8,316 nucleotides of DNA from Patescibacteria group bacterium. GTDB taxonomy: Bacteria; Patescibacteriota; Gracilibacteria; UBA1369; PNNO01. The position numbers and the translations under genes were made by a program. Below, piece after piece: positions 1 through 6,556 of the stretch (position 1 is its first letter; every line of letters starts with the position of its first letter). The stretch lies in assembly GCA_018821175.1 (NCBI GenBank), contig JAHJMX010000004.1, positions 1 through 8,316 on the forward strand, in the 5' to 3' direction. The notes beneath the pieces were generated by a model. It was not told the origin of the DNA, ran no database searches, and saw only the letters and a list, made by a program, of their open reading frames with translations.

Positions 1-447
1 ATACGCAGTAAGGAAAAATTTGAAATGATGGTTACTGATTATAAAAGAGAAATAACAAGCATTTTGGATGAGTGGGAGGTGCCATATAGCTTGCATGTTG
101 CTTCTGCCCATAAGGTGCCAGAAAAAGTTATCGAGATTGTGAATAAATATAATGCGGAAAGTGACCCGATTTGTTACATCACAATTGCAGGAAGAAGTAA
201 TGGACTTTCTGGAGTTGTTGCTGCAAGTAGCGTGCATCCTGTTATTGCGTGTCCTCCATTCCAATCGAAAGAGGATATGATGATTAATGTTAATTCTAGC
301 TTGCAAATGCCTTCTGATACTCCGGTTATGACTCTTATTGATCCACAAAATGCCGCAATGGCTGTTATTAGAATTCTTGCTAATTCTGATGCAAATTTAC
401 GTAAAAAGGTTGAGGGCCACATTGTGAAAATTAAAGCAAAATTTTAA
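1..447 (+). CDS. purE: Phosphoribosylaminoimidazole carboxylase, class II PurE type (5' end missing)
   Basis: Makes carboxyaminoimidazole ribotide (CAIR) from AIR in cytoplasmic de novo purine synthesis. The frame is open from base 1 with no stop, so the gene begins before the window. The ATGs at 25 and 28 are unlikely starts, because the first beta strand with the phosphate-binding GSxSD loop of PurE proteins is not seen. Counting from the ATG at 25, visible motifs are SAHK (27-30), YITIAGRSNGLSG (51-63), IACPP (74-78) and SSLQMPS (91-97). SAHK rather than SAHR, AGRSN and ACPP are as I recall them in class II PurE (Treponema denticola type) and in the carboxylase domain of animal PAICS. Class II enzymes use CO2 directly, so PurK would not be needed (family knowledge). 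It could be a stand-alone PurE or the C-terminal half of a PurC-PurE fusion; the window cannot decide. It ends in TAA, 36 bases before purB. The family is confident, the class II assignment fairly so. Confidence 0.88.
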   Translation: MRSKEKFEMMVTDYKREITSILDEWEVPYSLHVASAHKVPEKVIEIVNKYNAESDPICYITIAGRSNGLSGVVAASSVHPVIACPPFQSKEDMMINVNSSLQMPSDTPVMTLIDPQNAAMAVIRILANSDANLRKKVEGHIVKIKAKF

Positions 448-483
448 TTTGTGATTTAATAATTTCTTTTAATAAAACCAAAA

Positions 484-1863
484 ATGATAGATCCATTATT
501 CGCAATTTCGCCACTTGATGGTAGATATAGTCAAAAAGTTGATGAGCTTAGAAATTATTTTTCTGAAGCTGCTTTGATGAGATATCGTATTGTTGTTGAA
601 ATTGAATGGTTTATTTATCTTTGCAATGAGCTCAAATTATCTGGGACAAAAGAACTTTCATCTATTCAAACTGATGATTTGCGAGCATTGTATGAAACTT
701 TTGATTTTGTTGCTGCTCAGCGTGTAAAAGATATTGAAAAAATCACAAATCATGATGTAAAGGCAGTTGAATATTATATTAAAGAGACTTTGAAAGGATC
801 TGGGCTTGAGCAATATTTTGAATTTATTCATTTTGGATGTACATCTGAGGATATAAATAATACAGCTTATGCATTGATGATTCGTGCTGCGATTTATGAG
901 CATTTAATGCCAATGATGAACGGGATTGTTGAGTCAATTTATGAACGGGCCGTTGAATACAAAGGTGTTGCTATGCTTGCGAGAACTCATGGTCAGGCTG
1001 CAAGTCCTACTACAATGGGAAAGGAGTTTATTAACATCGTTAATCGTATTGAAAATCAACTTATTGCGCTTGAGGCGATTCCTGTAAGGGCAAAATTCAA
1101 TGGAGCTGTTGGGAATTACAATGCCCATCTAGCTGCATATCCTAATATTGATTGGGAAGAAGCAAATAGAAAGTTCATACAAGATTTGGGGTTGGATTTT
1201 GTGGAATATTCAACTCAAATCGAATGTCATGATTTTCTTGCTGAGTTATTTGATGGGATTAAAAGAATCAACAGTATTGTTTTAGATTTTGATAGAGATA
1301 TTTGGACTTATATAAGCCTTGGATATTTCAAGCAAAAGGTTAAGAAAGGGGAAGTTGGTTCATCAACAATGCCTCACAAGGTAAATCCTATAGATTTTGA
1401 AAATAGTGAAGGGAATTTAGGGATCGCAAATGCTTTATTTGAACATTTGTCTGCTAAATTGCCAATTTCACGTATGCAACGTGATCTGACTGATTCAACT
1501 GTATTACGTAATGTTGGGATTGCATTTGGGTACAGTGTGCTTGGATATCGTAGTTTGATTCGCGGGATTTCAAAACTTATTATAGATAAAATTGCTTTGA
1601 AAAATGATTTGAAAGATAGATGGGAGCTTCTTGCAGAACCAATCCAAACAGTTATGAGAAGATATAAAATTGAGGGTGCTTATGAAAAAATGAAGGAAAT
1701 GACTCGTGGGAAAAGTGTTACAAAAAGTGATATTACAAAGTTTTTGAATAAATCAGGGCTTCCAAAACGTGAAATTGAACGTTTGAAAAAGCTTACTCCA
1801 GAAAAATATACTGGAATGGCTGAAAAGTTGGTCGAAGCTTATGAGTTAGCATATGAATTATAA
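484..1863 (+). CDS. purB: Adenylosuccinate lyase
   Basis: Cleaves fumarate from SAICAR (giving AICAR) and from adenylosuccinate (giving AMP), so it serves both IMP and AMP synthesis in the cytoplasm. The 459 residues are close to E. coli PurB (456), which it resembles throughout, more than the shorter Bacillus form of about 430. Fumarase/aspartase-superfamily motifs are intact: TNHDVKAVEY (88-97), HFGCTSEDINN (116-126), RTHGQ with the presumed catalytic His169, NGAVGNYNAH, and the signature loop GSSTMPHKVNPIDFEN (292-307), whose Ser294 corresponds to the catalytic serine. The C-terminal stretch EPIQTVMRRY, with later TRGK and LTPEKYTG, is also typical. The ATG follows an A-rich run (AACCAAAA) without a Shine-Dalgarno sequence. 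It begins MIDPLFAISPLDGRY, matching the usual N-terminus, so the start is secure. It lies 36 bases downstream of purE and is probably co-transcribed with it. Confidence 0.97.
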   Translation: MIDPLFAISPLDGRYSQKVDELRNYFSEAALMRYRIVVEIEWFIYLCNELKLSGTKELSSIQTDDLRALYETFDFVAAQRVKDIEKITNHDVKAVEYYIKETLKGSGLEQYFEFIHFGCTSEDINNTAYALMIRAAIYEHLMPMMNGIVESIYERAVEYKGVAMLARTHGQAASPTTMGKEFINIVNRIENQLIALEAIPVRAKFNGAVGNYNAHLAAYPNIDWEEANRKFIQDLGLDFVEYSTQIECHDFLAELFDGIKRINSIVLDFDRDIWTYISLGYFKQKVKKGEVGSSTMPHKVNPIDFENSEGNLGIANALFEHLSAKLPISRMQRDLTDSTVLRNVGIAFGYSVLGYRSLIRGISKLIIDKIALKNDLKDRWELLAEPIQTVMRRYKIEGAYEKMKEMTRGKSVTKSDITKFLNKSGLPKREIERLKKLTPEKYTGMAEKLVEAYELAYEL

Positions 1864-1866
1864 GGT

Positions 1867-2379
1867 ATGGCTGAATTAGTAAAACCATCTCACGTATATA
1901 AGAAAAGTTTTGTAGAAGCGCTTCATGAAGAGGGAGCGCAGCAGCTTTTTCCTAGGTACTGGGTTGCAAATATTAATAAAGATTATGATGAATTCTTGAA
2001 AAAGGTTGAAGATTATGCGCGCGGGGAAAATTTGTTTGAAGATTGTCCGCAGGAACATACTTTTTTTCTTGTTGAGAATAGTGATTATATTGGACGAGTT
2101 TCGATCCGGGAATCTTTAACTGAAAAATTCAAGTATTATGGTGGTCATATTGGATATGATATTCGTCCAAGTAAAAGGGGGTTGGGTTATGGTAATGAAA
2201 TTTTAAAGCTTGCTTTGGGTAAAGCTAAAGAACTTGGATTAAGTAAGGTTATGGTGACTTGTAAATCTGAGAATGTAGCTTCCCGTAAAATTATTATTAA
2301 CTGTGGAGGGGAGCTTGTAGATGAAGTTTTTGATGAGACCCGAGGTTTCCAAATTCAACGCTTCTTCCTTGCACTTTGA
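1867..2379 (+). CDS. GNAT-family N-acetyltransferase (COG3981-like)
   Basis: Predicted acetyl-CoA-dependent N-acyltransferase of 170 residues; the substrate is unknown. The GNAT motif A, R-x-x-G-x-G, is seen as RGLGYG (104-109). It follows the strand GGHIGYDIRPS and precedes a helix (NEILKLALGKAKELGL). Motif B follows as KVMVTCKSENVASRKIIINCGGEL, where an Asn/Ser-rich turn and the helix before a glycine pair are typical. The N-terminal pattern (ELVKPS..YK.S..EAL.EEG, then DEFLKKVEDYARGENL) and GRVSIRE resemble the predicted acetyltransferases grouped as COG3981. The ATG lies 3 bases after the purB TAA and in the same frame, so translation is probably coupled. AAGG before the ATG is the closest thing to a ribosome binding site in the window. 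The stop is TGA, directly followed by the ileS leader. Its place after purB suggests co-transcription, not necessarily a purine function. Confidence 0.88.
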   Translation: MAELVKPSHVYKKSFVEALHEEGAQQLFPRYWVANINKDYDEFLKKVEDYARGENLFEDCPQEHTFFLVENSDYIGRVSIRESLTEKFKYYGGHIGYDIRPSKRGLGYGNEILKLALGKAKELGLSKVMVTCKSENVASRKIIINCGGELVDEVFDETRGFQIQRFFLAL

Positions 2380-2404
2380 AAGGGCCTTTGTTAGACTTCG
2401 TAAT
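2376..2404 (+). promoter_or_regulatory. Weak candidate promoter for the ileS leader
   Basis: TTGAAA (2376-2381) and CGTAAT (2399-2404) are separated by 17 bases, but the -10 lacks the important first T and A. An alternative is TTGTTA (2388-2393) with AAAAAT (2411-2416), also at 17 bases. Either would start transcription just before the structured T-box leader and would overlap the end of the acetyltransferase gene. A promoter is expected here because T-box leaders usually head their own transcript, but neither match is strong. Confidence 0.25.
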
Positions 2405-2414
2405 GTTAGAAAAA

Positions 2415-2638
2415 ATAGTTCAAATGCGCCAAAAGAAAAGCAATCACTTTTCGATATTAAGATCAGGTTTTGATAAAATAGCGCATGAGAAAGAAATGTA
2501 TCGCATGTTATGTGCGGGCAAAGTAGACTCTCCCGGTGAAAAAACATCGTAAACAAATTCTCATGGAGTGCCTTTCACTAGGAATCAAGGTGGTACCGCG
2601 GACAAAAGTTCGTCCTTGAAAATAGAGAGGGCTTTTTT
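2415..2638 (+). ncRNA. T-box leader (tRNA-Ile-sensing riboswitch) of ileS
   Basis: Senses uncharged tRNA and lets transcription continue into ileS. The T-box motif AAGGTGGTACCGCG is at 2587-2600. The antiterminator pairs fully: AAGG (2587-2590) with CCTT (2614-2617), a 7-nt bulge TGGTACC (2591-2597), then GCGGAC (2598-2603) with GTTCGT (2608-2613) around an AAAA loop. The bulge UGGU is complementary to a tRNA 3' end ACCA, as expected for tRNA-Ile with discriminator A. A stem III precedes it (ATTCT 2557-2561 with GGAAT 2581-2585; AGTG 2567-2570 with CACT 2576-2579). Further upstream are a hairpin CGCA...TGCG (2502-2516) and a stem-I-like element: ATGCGC (2424-2429) with GCGCAT (2481-2486), then CAAAA with TTTTG, then GAAAAG with CTTTTC. 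The specifier is not certain. ATC at 2462-2464 and ATT at 2456-2458 lie in a 3'-side internal loop of that element, where an Ile codon would be expected. The 5' boundary is approximate. Confidence 0.93.
2612..2638 (+). terminator. Regulated intrinsic terminator of the ileS T-box
   Basis: GTCCTT (2612-2617) can pair with GAGGGC (2627-2632), with two G-U pairs and a 9-nt loop, followed directly by six T (2633-2638). The 5' arm uses the same bases that close the antiterminator helix, so the two structures are mutually exclusive, as in a transcriptional T-box. The stem is short for a terminator, so attenuation may be leaky. It ends 41 bases before the ileS start codon. Confidence 0.82.
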
Positions 2639-2679
2639 ATTGCAAAAACTAAAGTAAATTTATAACTTAAAATATATTT

Positions 2680-5600
2680 ATGAATGATAAATCAAAAAAA
2701 TTTCAGGATGTGAATGCTAAGCAATCTTTTCCGGAAATGGAACAAGGTATTTTGAAATTTTGGGAAGATAATAATATTTTTGAGCAATCAACTGCGCGCA
2801 ATAGGCAAAATAAAAAATATGTCTTTTTTGATGGGCCTCCATTTGCGAATGGGCTACCTCATTATGGGCACATTCTTGCTAATGCTCTTAAAGATGCGGT
2901 TACTCGCTATTGGACTATGAAGGGATTTTATGTCCCACGTACGAATGGATGGGATTGTCATGGACTGCCGGTTGAATATGAAATTGAAAAAGAGCTAGAG
3001 ATTTCCGGACGTAAGGATATTGAAAAATTTGGTGTTGCGAATTTCAATGATAAATGTCGAATGAGTGTATTTAAGTATACAAATGAATGGGAAAAACTTT
3101 TGAAAAGAATTGGGCGATGGGTTGATTTTGATAAAACTTATGTGACTCTCGATAATGATTACATGGAATCGATCTGGTGGGTGTTTAAGAAGATTTGGGA
3201 CAAAGGATTGGTTTATCAAGGGTATAAAAGTATGCATATTTGCCCAAGGTGTGAAACTCCACTTTCGAATTTTGAAGTTAGTCAGGGTTATAAGGACGTG
3301 ACTGATCTTTCTGTGATAGCAAAATTTTACTTGAAGGATGAAGAAAATACTTATGTGCTTGCTTGGACAACAACTCCTTGGACTTTGCCAGGAAACGTTG
3401 CGCTTGCTGTTGGCCCAAAAATCACTTATGTAAAAATTGCTGTTAAGAAAGAAAATGGGATTGAAAAATATATTTTGGCTAAAGATTTGCTCGGGAAAGT
3501 TATGGGAGAAATAGAATATGAAGTTTTGGAAGAGCTTTCTGCGGAGGATTTGAAAGGGAAAGAATACAAACCGCTTTTCCCGTTTTATGAAGGGAAGCTT
3601 GAGCAAAAAGCTTATTATATCGTTGTGGCCGATTTTGTTTCTACAGAAGATGGAACCGGAATTGTACATATTGCCCCTGCATTTGGTGAGGATGATTTGA
3701 ATATTGGGAATGAAAACAATTTACCAATTCTTCAACATGTTGCTTTTAATGGAGAATTTAAGGATGAAGTTGAGCCTTGGGCTGGTAAATTTGTAAAAGG
3801 ACAAGATCAAAATATCGCAGCATGGCTTGAAGAAAAGAATTTAATTTTTAGTAAGGAAAATTATAGACATTCATATCCACACTGTTGGCGATGTGATACA
3901 CCACTTCTTAATTATGCTACAAAATCTTGGTTTATACGTGTGACAGATATTAAGAAAAAACTTTTATTAAATAACAAACGTATTCATTGGCAACCAGAAC
4001 ATATTAAAGATGGACGTTTTGGGAAATGGCTTGATGGTGCGCGAGATTGGGCTATATCTAGAAATAGATTTTGGGGATGTGCGATGCCAATTTGGGAATG
4101 TACTTCATGTGATCACAAGAAATGTATTGGTTCAATAGAGGATCTTAAAAAGAATTCTGTTGATGAGAAATTACCTAGAAATGGCCAAGAGATTGATCTT
4201 CACAAACCTTATATTGATGAAATAGAACTTACATGTGAGAAATGTGGGAAAAAAATGAAACGTATTCCAGAAGTTTTGGATTGTTGGTTTGAAAGTGGGT
4301 CAATGCCTTATGCTCAGTTACATTATCCTTTTGAAAACAAAGAGGATTTTGAAAAGAATTTTCCTGCGCAATTCATTGCTGAAGGACTCGATCAAACTCG
4401 TGGCTGGTTTTACACATTGCATGTAATTTCAACAATTTTGTTTGATAGTCCAGCTTTTGAAAATGTAATTGTTAATGGGATTTTACTTGCTGCGGATGGG
4501 GAAAAACTTTCAAAGCGTAAAAAGAATTATCCTGATCCAAACATGCTTTTTGACACTAGGGGAGTTGATGCAGTTCGTTTCTTTCTTTATTCATCTACTG
4601 CGCCACTTGCTGAAGATGTTCGTTTTTCGGAGAAACATGTTGATGAAATGATCAAGAAATTCCTTTTAACTATTTGGAATACTTATAGTTTCTTTATAAC
4701 TTATGCGAATATCGATAATTGGAAACCAGCTGATGAAGATGATGATGAGAAATTTGTTCCAAATCACAAACTTGATCAATGGATTTTATCCGAATTAAAT
4801 CAATTAATTGCAGAAACTACCGTACAGCTTGATCAATACAATTTGACTAAGGCTACTCGTCCAATGATTGATTTTGTTGATAATTTGTCTAATTGGTATA
4901 TCAGAAGAAGTCGTCGCCGTTTCTGGAAATCTGAAAATGATGATGATAAAAATGAGGCTTATGAAACTCTACATATTGTACTTCGTGAATTTTCAAAATT
5001 GATTGCACCGTTTATGCCTTTTGTCGCTGATGAAATCTATCGAAATGTCACAACTTTCGACAATGATTTGGAGGAATCAGTGCATTTGTGTAGTTGGCCA
5101 AAAGTAGATGAATCTATGATTAAACTTGAGCTTAACAATGAAATGTCGATTGTGCGAAAGATCGTCAATTTAGGGCATGGAGCTAGGGTTAAGAGTGGAA
5201 TTAAAGTTCGGCAGCCTCTTTCGAAAGTGCAAGTTGGTTTGCCAGAAAGCGTAAATTCACAAATCATAAATGCGCAAAAAAATGTTATTTGTGAGGAGTT
5301 GAACGTGAAAGAACTTGAAGTTTTGACTGAAGTTGGGGATTTGGTAAATAAAATTATCAAACCGGATGCTCGTATGCTTGGACCAAAATATGGGAAAGGG
5401 GTTCAAGATATAATAAACAAAGTAAAAGCTGGAACTTTCGAAGAAATGACTGATGGAAGGGTGAAAGTTGGGGATGTGATTTTAGAAAAAGATGAGTTTG
5501 AAGTTGGATTTGAAGGAAAAGAAGGATTTAATGTGCAAGGGGAAGATGGTTTCGTTGTAATTCTAGATTCTCATATTTCGCCCGAATTAAAATCTGAGGG

Positions 5601-5853
5601 TTATGCCCGAGAAATTATTCGTTATGTTCAAGAAATGCGTAAAAAGGCTGGATTTGAAGTTTTTGAGCGAATTTATTTGCAGGTTAAAACAGACGCTTTG
5701 CTTGAAGAGGCCGTAACGGAATTTGCTGATTATATTAAGCGTGAAACGCTTGCTATTGAGCTTCAACAAGGAAATGATTTTGCTTGGGATTTAGAAGAAA
5801 AGGTTGAAATAGATGGAGTTGAGGTGCTTTTGGCAGTAAGACGAGAGGAATAA
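2680..5853 (+). CDS. ileS: Isoleucyl-tRNA synthetase, type 2 (eukaryote-like)
   Basis: Charges tRNA-Ile with isoleucine in the cytoplasm. The class I signatures are HYGH (61-64) in DGPPFANGLPHYGH and KLSKR (609-613) in ADGEKLSKRKKNYPDP. The inserted CP1 editing domain shows AWTTTPWTLPGN (228-239) and GTGIVHIAPAFGEDD (325-339), whose aspartates belong to the editing pocket. Cysteine pairs suggest zinc sites: CPRC (188-191), CWRC (402-405), C474/C477 and C519/C522. DCWFESGSMPYA and GLDQTRGWFYTL follow. The anticodon-binding helical domain is around 700-810 (SNWYIRRSRRRFW), and a long C-terminal part includes GARVKSGIKVRQPL (DUF5915-like). The 1057-residue length and the KLSKRKKNYPDP context mark it as type 2, the form found in eukaryotes, archaea and some bacteria and linked with mupirocin tolerance (family knowledge). 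The ATG at 2680 follows an AT-rich stretch with no Shine-Dalgarno. Expression is controlled by the T-box just upstream. Confidence 0.97.
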   Translation: MNDKSKKFQDVNAKQSFPEMEQGILKFWEDNNIFEQSTARNRQNKKYVFFDGPPFANGLPHYGHILANALKDAVTRYWTMKGFYVPRTNGWDCHGLPVEYEIEKELEISGRKDIEKFGVANFNDKCRMSVFKYTNEWEKLLKRIGRWVDFDKTYVTLDNDYMESIWWVFKKIWDKGLVYQGYKSMHICPRCETPLSNFEVSQGYKDVTDLSVIAKFYLKDEENTYVLAWTTTPWTLPGNVALAVGPKITYVKIAVKKENGIEKYILAKDLLGKVMGEIEYEVLEELSAEDLKGKEYKPLFPFYEGKLEQKAYYIVVADFVSTEDGTGIVHIAPAFGEDDLNIGNENNLPILQHVAFNGEFKDEVEPWAGKFVKGQDQNIAAWLEEKNLIFSKENYRHSYPHCWRCDTPLLNYATKSWFIRVTDIKKKLLLNNKRIHWQPEHIKDGRFGKWLDGARDWAISRNRFWGCAMPIWECTSCDHKKCIGSIEDLKKNSVDEKLPRNGQEIDLHKPYIDEIELTCEKCGKKMKRIPEVLDCWFESGSMPYAQLHYPFENKEDFEKNFPAQFIAEGLDQTRGWFYTLHVISTILFDSPAFENVIVNGILLAADGEKLSKRKKNYPDPNMLFDTRGVDAVRFFLYSSTAPLAEDVRFSEKHVDEMIKKFLLTIWNTYSFFITYANIDNWKPADEDDDEKFVPNHKLDQWILSELNQLIAETTVQLDQYNLTKATRPMIDFVDNLSNWYIRRSRRRFWKSENDDDKNEAYETLHIVLREFSKLIAPFMPFVADEIYRNVTTFDNDLEESVHLCSWPKVDESMIKLELNNEMSIVRKIVNLGHGARVKSGIKVRQPLSKVQVGLPESVNSQIINAQKNVICEELNVKELEVLTEVGDLVNKIIKPDARMLGPKYGKGVQDIINKVKAGTFEEMTDGRVKVGDVILEKDEFEVGFEGKEGFNVQGEDGFVVILDSHISPELKSEGYAREIIRYVQEMRKKAGFEVFERIYLQVKTDALLEEAVTEFADYIKRETLAIELQQGNDFAWDLEEKVEIDGVEVLLAVRREE

Positions 5854-5874
5854 AACAACAAGTCTTAGTCTTGC

Positions 5875-5903
5875 TTGAATTTTGGACTTTTCTTCCGTAT
5901 AAT
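5875..5903 (+). promoter_or_regulatory. Sigma-70-like promoter for the membrane/secretion cluster
   Basis: TTGAAT (5875-5880) is followed after exactly 17 bases by a perfect TATAAT (5898-5903). Transcription would start near 5910, giving a leader of about 24 bases before the ATG at 5934. It lies in the 80-base gap after ileS, the only gap in this part of the window that is clearly larger than the others. It probably drives the YvlD-like gene, secG and the binding-protein gene together. Confidence 0.7.
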
Positions 5904-5933
5904 TCGTTCGCAGTAAATTAACAAAATAAATAT

Positions 5934-6302
5934 ATGTTGAGACGTGCAGTTATTGGCATCATCGTAAATGCTTTATCGCTTTATGTTCTGGTTGAATTTC
6001 TTGAAGAAGTCACTGGGACTGGTGGTATTAAATTGTTTATTATTGGTGGAATTATAATTGGACTCCTAAATTTCATAGTGAAGCCAATTATGAAGATTTT
6101 ATCTATGCCGTTTGTGGTTTTGACTGCTGGGCTTTTCTTGATTGTGATAAATGCATTCGTACTTTATTTGGCTGAGTGGACAATTAATACAATGGCTTTC
6201 CGCGATGTGACTTTGAATTTTTTGGGAATCGGTAGTTACTTGATTGGGGCTGTTGTATTTGGTGTTGTAAACTGGGCAATTAATTTGCTTGTTAAAGATT
6301 AA
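5934..6302 (+). CDS. YvlD / phage holin family IV membrane protein (PF04020-like)
   Basis: Integral membrane protein of 122 residues; its function in the cell is not established. Four hydrophobic helices are visible at about 4-24, 31-50, 58-82 and 96-118. The stretch after helix 2, GLLNFIVKPIMKILSMPF, and the following LTAGLFLIVINAFVLYL are characteristic of the family named for mycobacteriophage superfamily IV holins (YvlD in Bacillus, COG1950). Despite the name, chromosomal members are ordinary envelope proteins, and no phage genes are near. The ATG follows an A/T-rich sequence (AAATAAATAT) without a Shine-Dalgarno and is preceded by a clear promoter. It is the first gene of a likely operon with secG, 32 bases downstream. 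Confidence 0.9.
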   Translation: MLRRAVIGIIVNALSLYVLVEFLEEVTGTGGIKLFIIGGIIIGLLNFIVKPIMKILSMPFVVLTAGLFLIVINAFVLYLAEWTINTMAFRDVTLNFLGIGSYLIGAVVFGVVNWAINLLVKD

Positions 6303-6334
6303 ATTTAATAATTTTCTAAAATAACCTAAAAAAA

Positions 6335-6550
6335 ATGAGAGATTTTGTTCAAATTTTTCAAATGGTCGTAGCGATACTTTTAATTTTATCTATTTTGTCT
6401 CAACAAAGGAGTGCTGGGCTTTCTGCAACTTTTGGAGGAACAGGAGGATTCCAAGTAAGTAAAAGGGGAGCTGAGAAAGTGCTTTTCATTGCTACTATTG
6501 TATTGGCAGTACTTTTTGTTGGTAGTTCAGTGTTGTACTTATTTGTCTAA
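6335..6550 (+). CDS. secG: Preprotein translocase subunit SecG
   Basis: Small membrane subunit of the SecYEG channel that aids SecA-driven protein export. The 71 residues form two transmembrane helices (about 5-22 and 48-70) joined by the conserved loop LSQQRSAGLSATFGG, then GTGGFQVSKRGAEK, which is diagnostic of SecG. The length is typical. The start ATG follows a run of seven A with no Shine-Dalgarno. It stops with TAA six bases before the next gene, which is in the same frame and encodes an exported protein, a natural client of the Sec channel. Confidence 0.96.
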   Translation: MRDFVQIFQMVVAILLILSILSQQRSAGLSATFGGTGGFQVSKRGAEKVLFIATIVLAVLFVGSSVLYLFV

Positions 6551-6556
6551 GACATC

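Noticed and set aside
2377..2394. Possible recoded UGA (glycine, as in Gracilibacteria) at the end of the acetyltransferase gene
   Set aside because: Reading through would add only a few residues before TAG. The long purB and ileS genes contain no in-frame TGA at glycine positions, so the standard use of UGA as stop fits.
2239..2556. Minus-strand open frame across the T-box leader
   Set aside because: It has no recognisable family and overlaps both the acetyltransferase C-terminus and the structured leader, so it is a chance frame.
2995..3669. 224-codon minus-strand open frame within ileS
   Set aside because: It is a shadow of AT-rich ileS codons, rich in Phe, Ile, Asn and Ser, with no recognisable domain.
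5859..5873. CAAG...CTTG hairpin after ileS as a terminator
   Set aside because: Only four pairs with a 7-nt loop and no T run after it. It could be chance in the short gap that holds the promoter.
5934..6302. Phage holin as a sign of a prophage
   Set aside because: The family name is historical. The neighbours are housekeeping genes and no phage genes are present.
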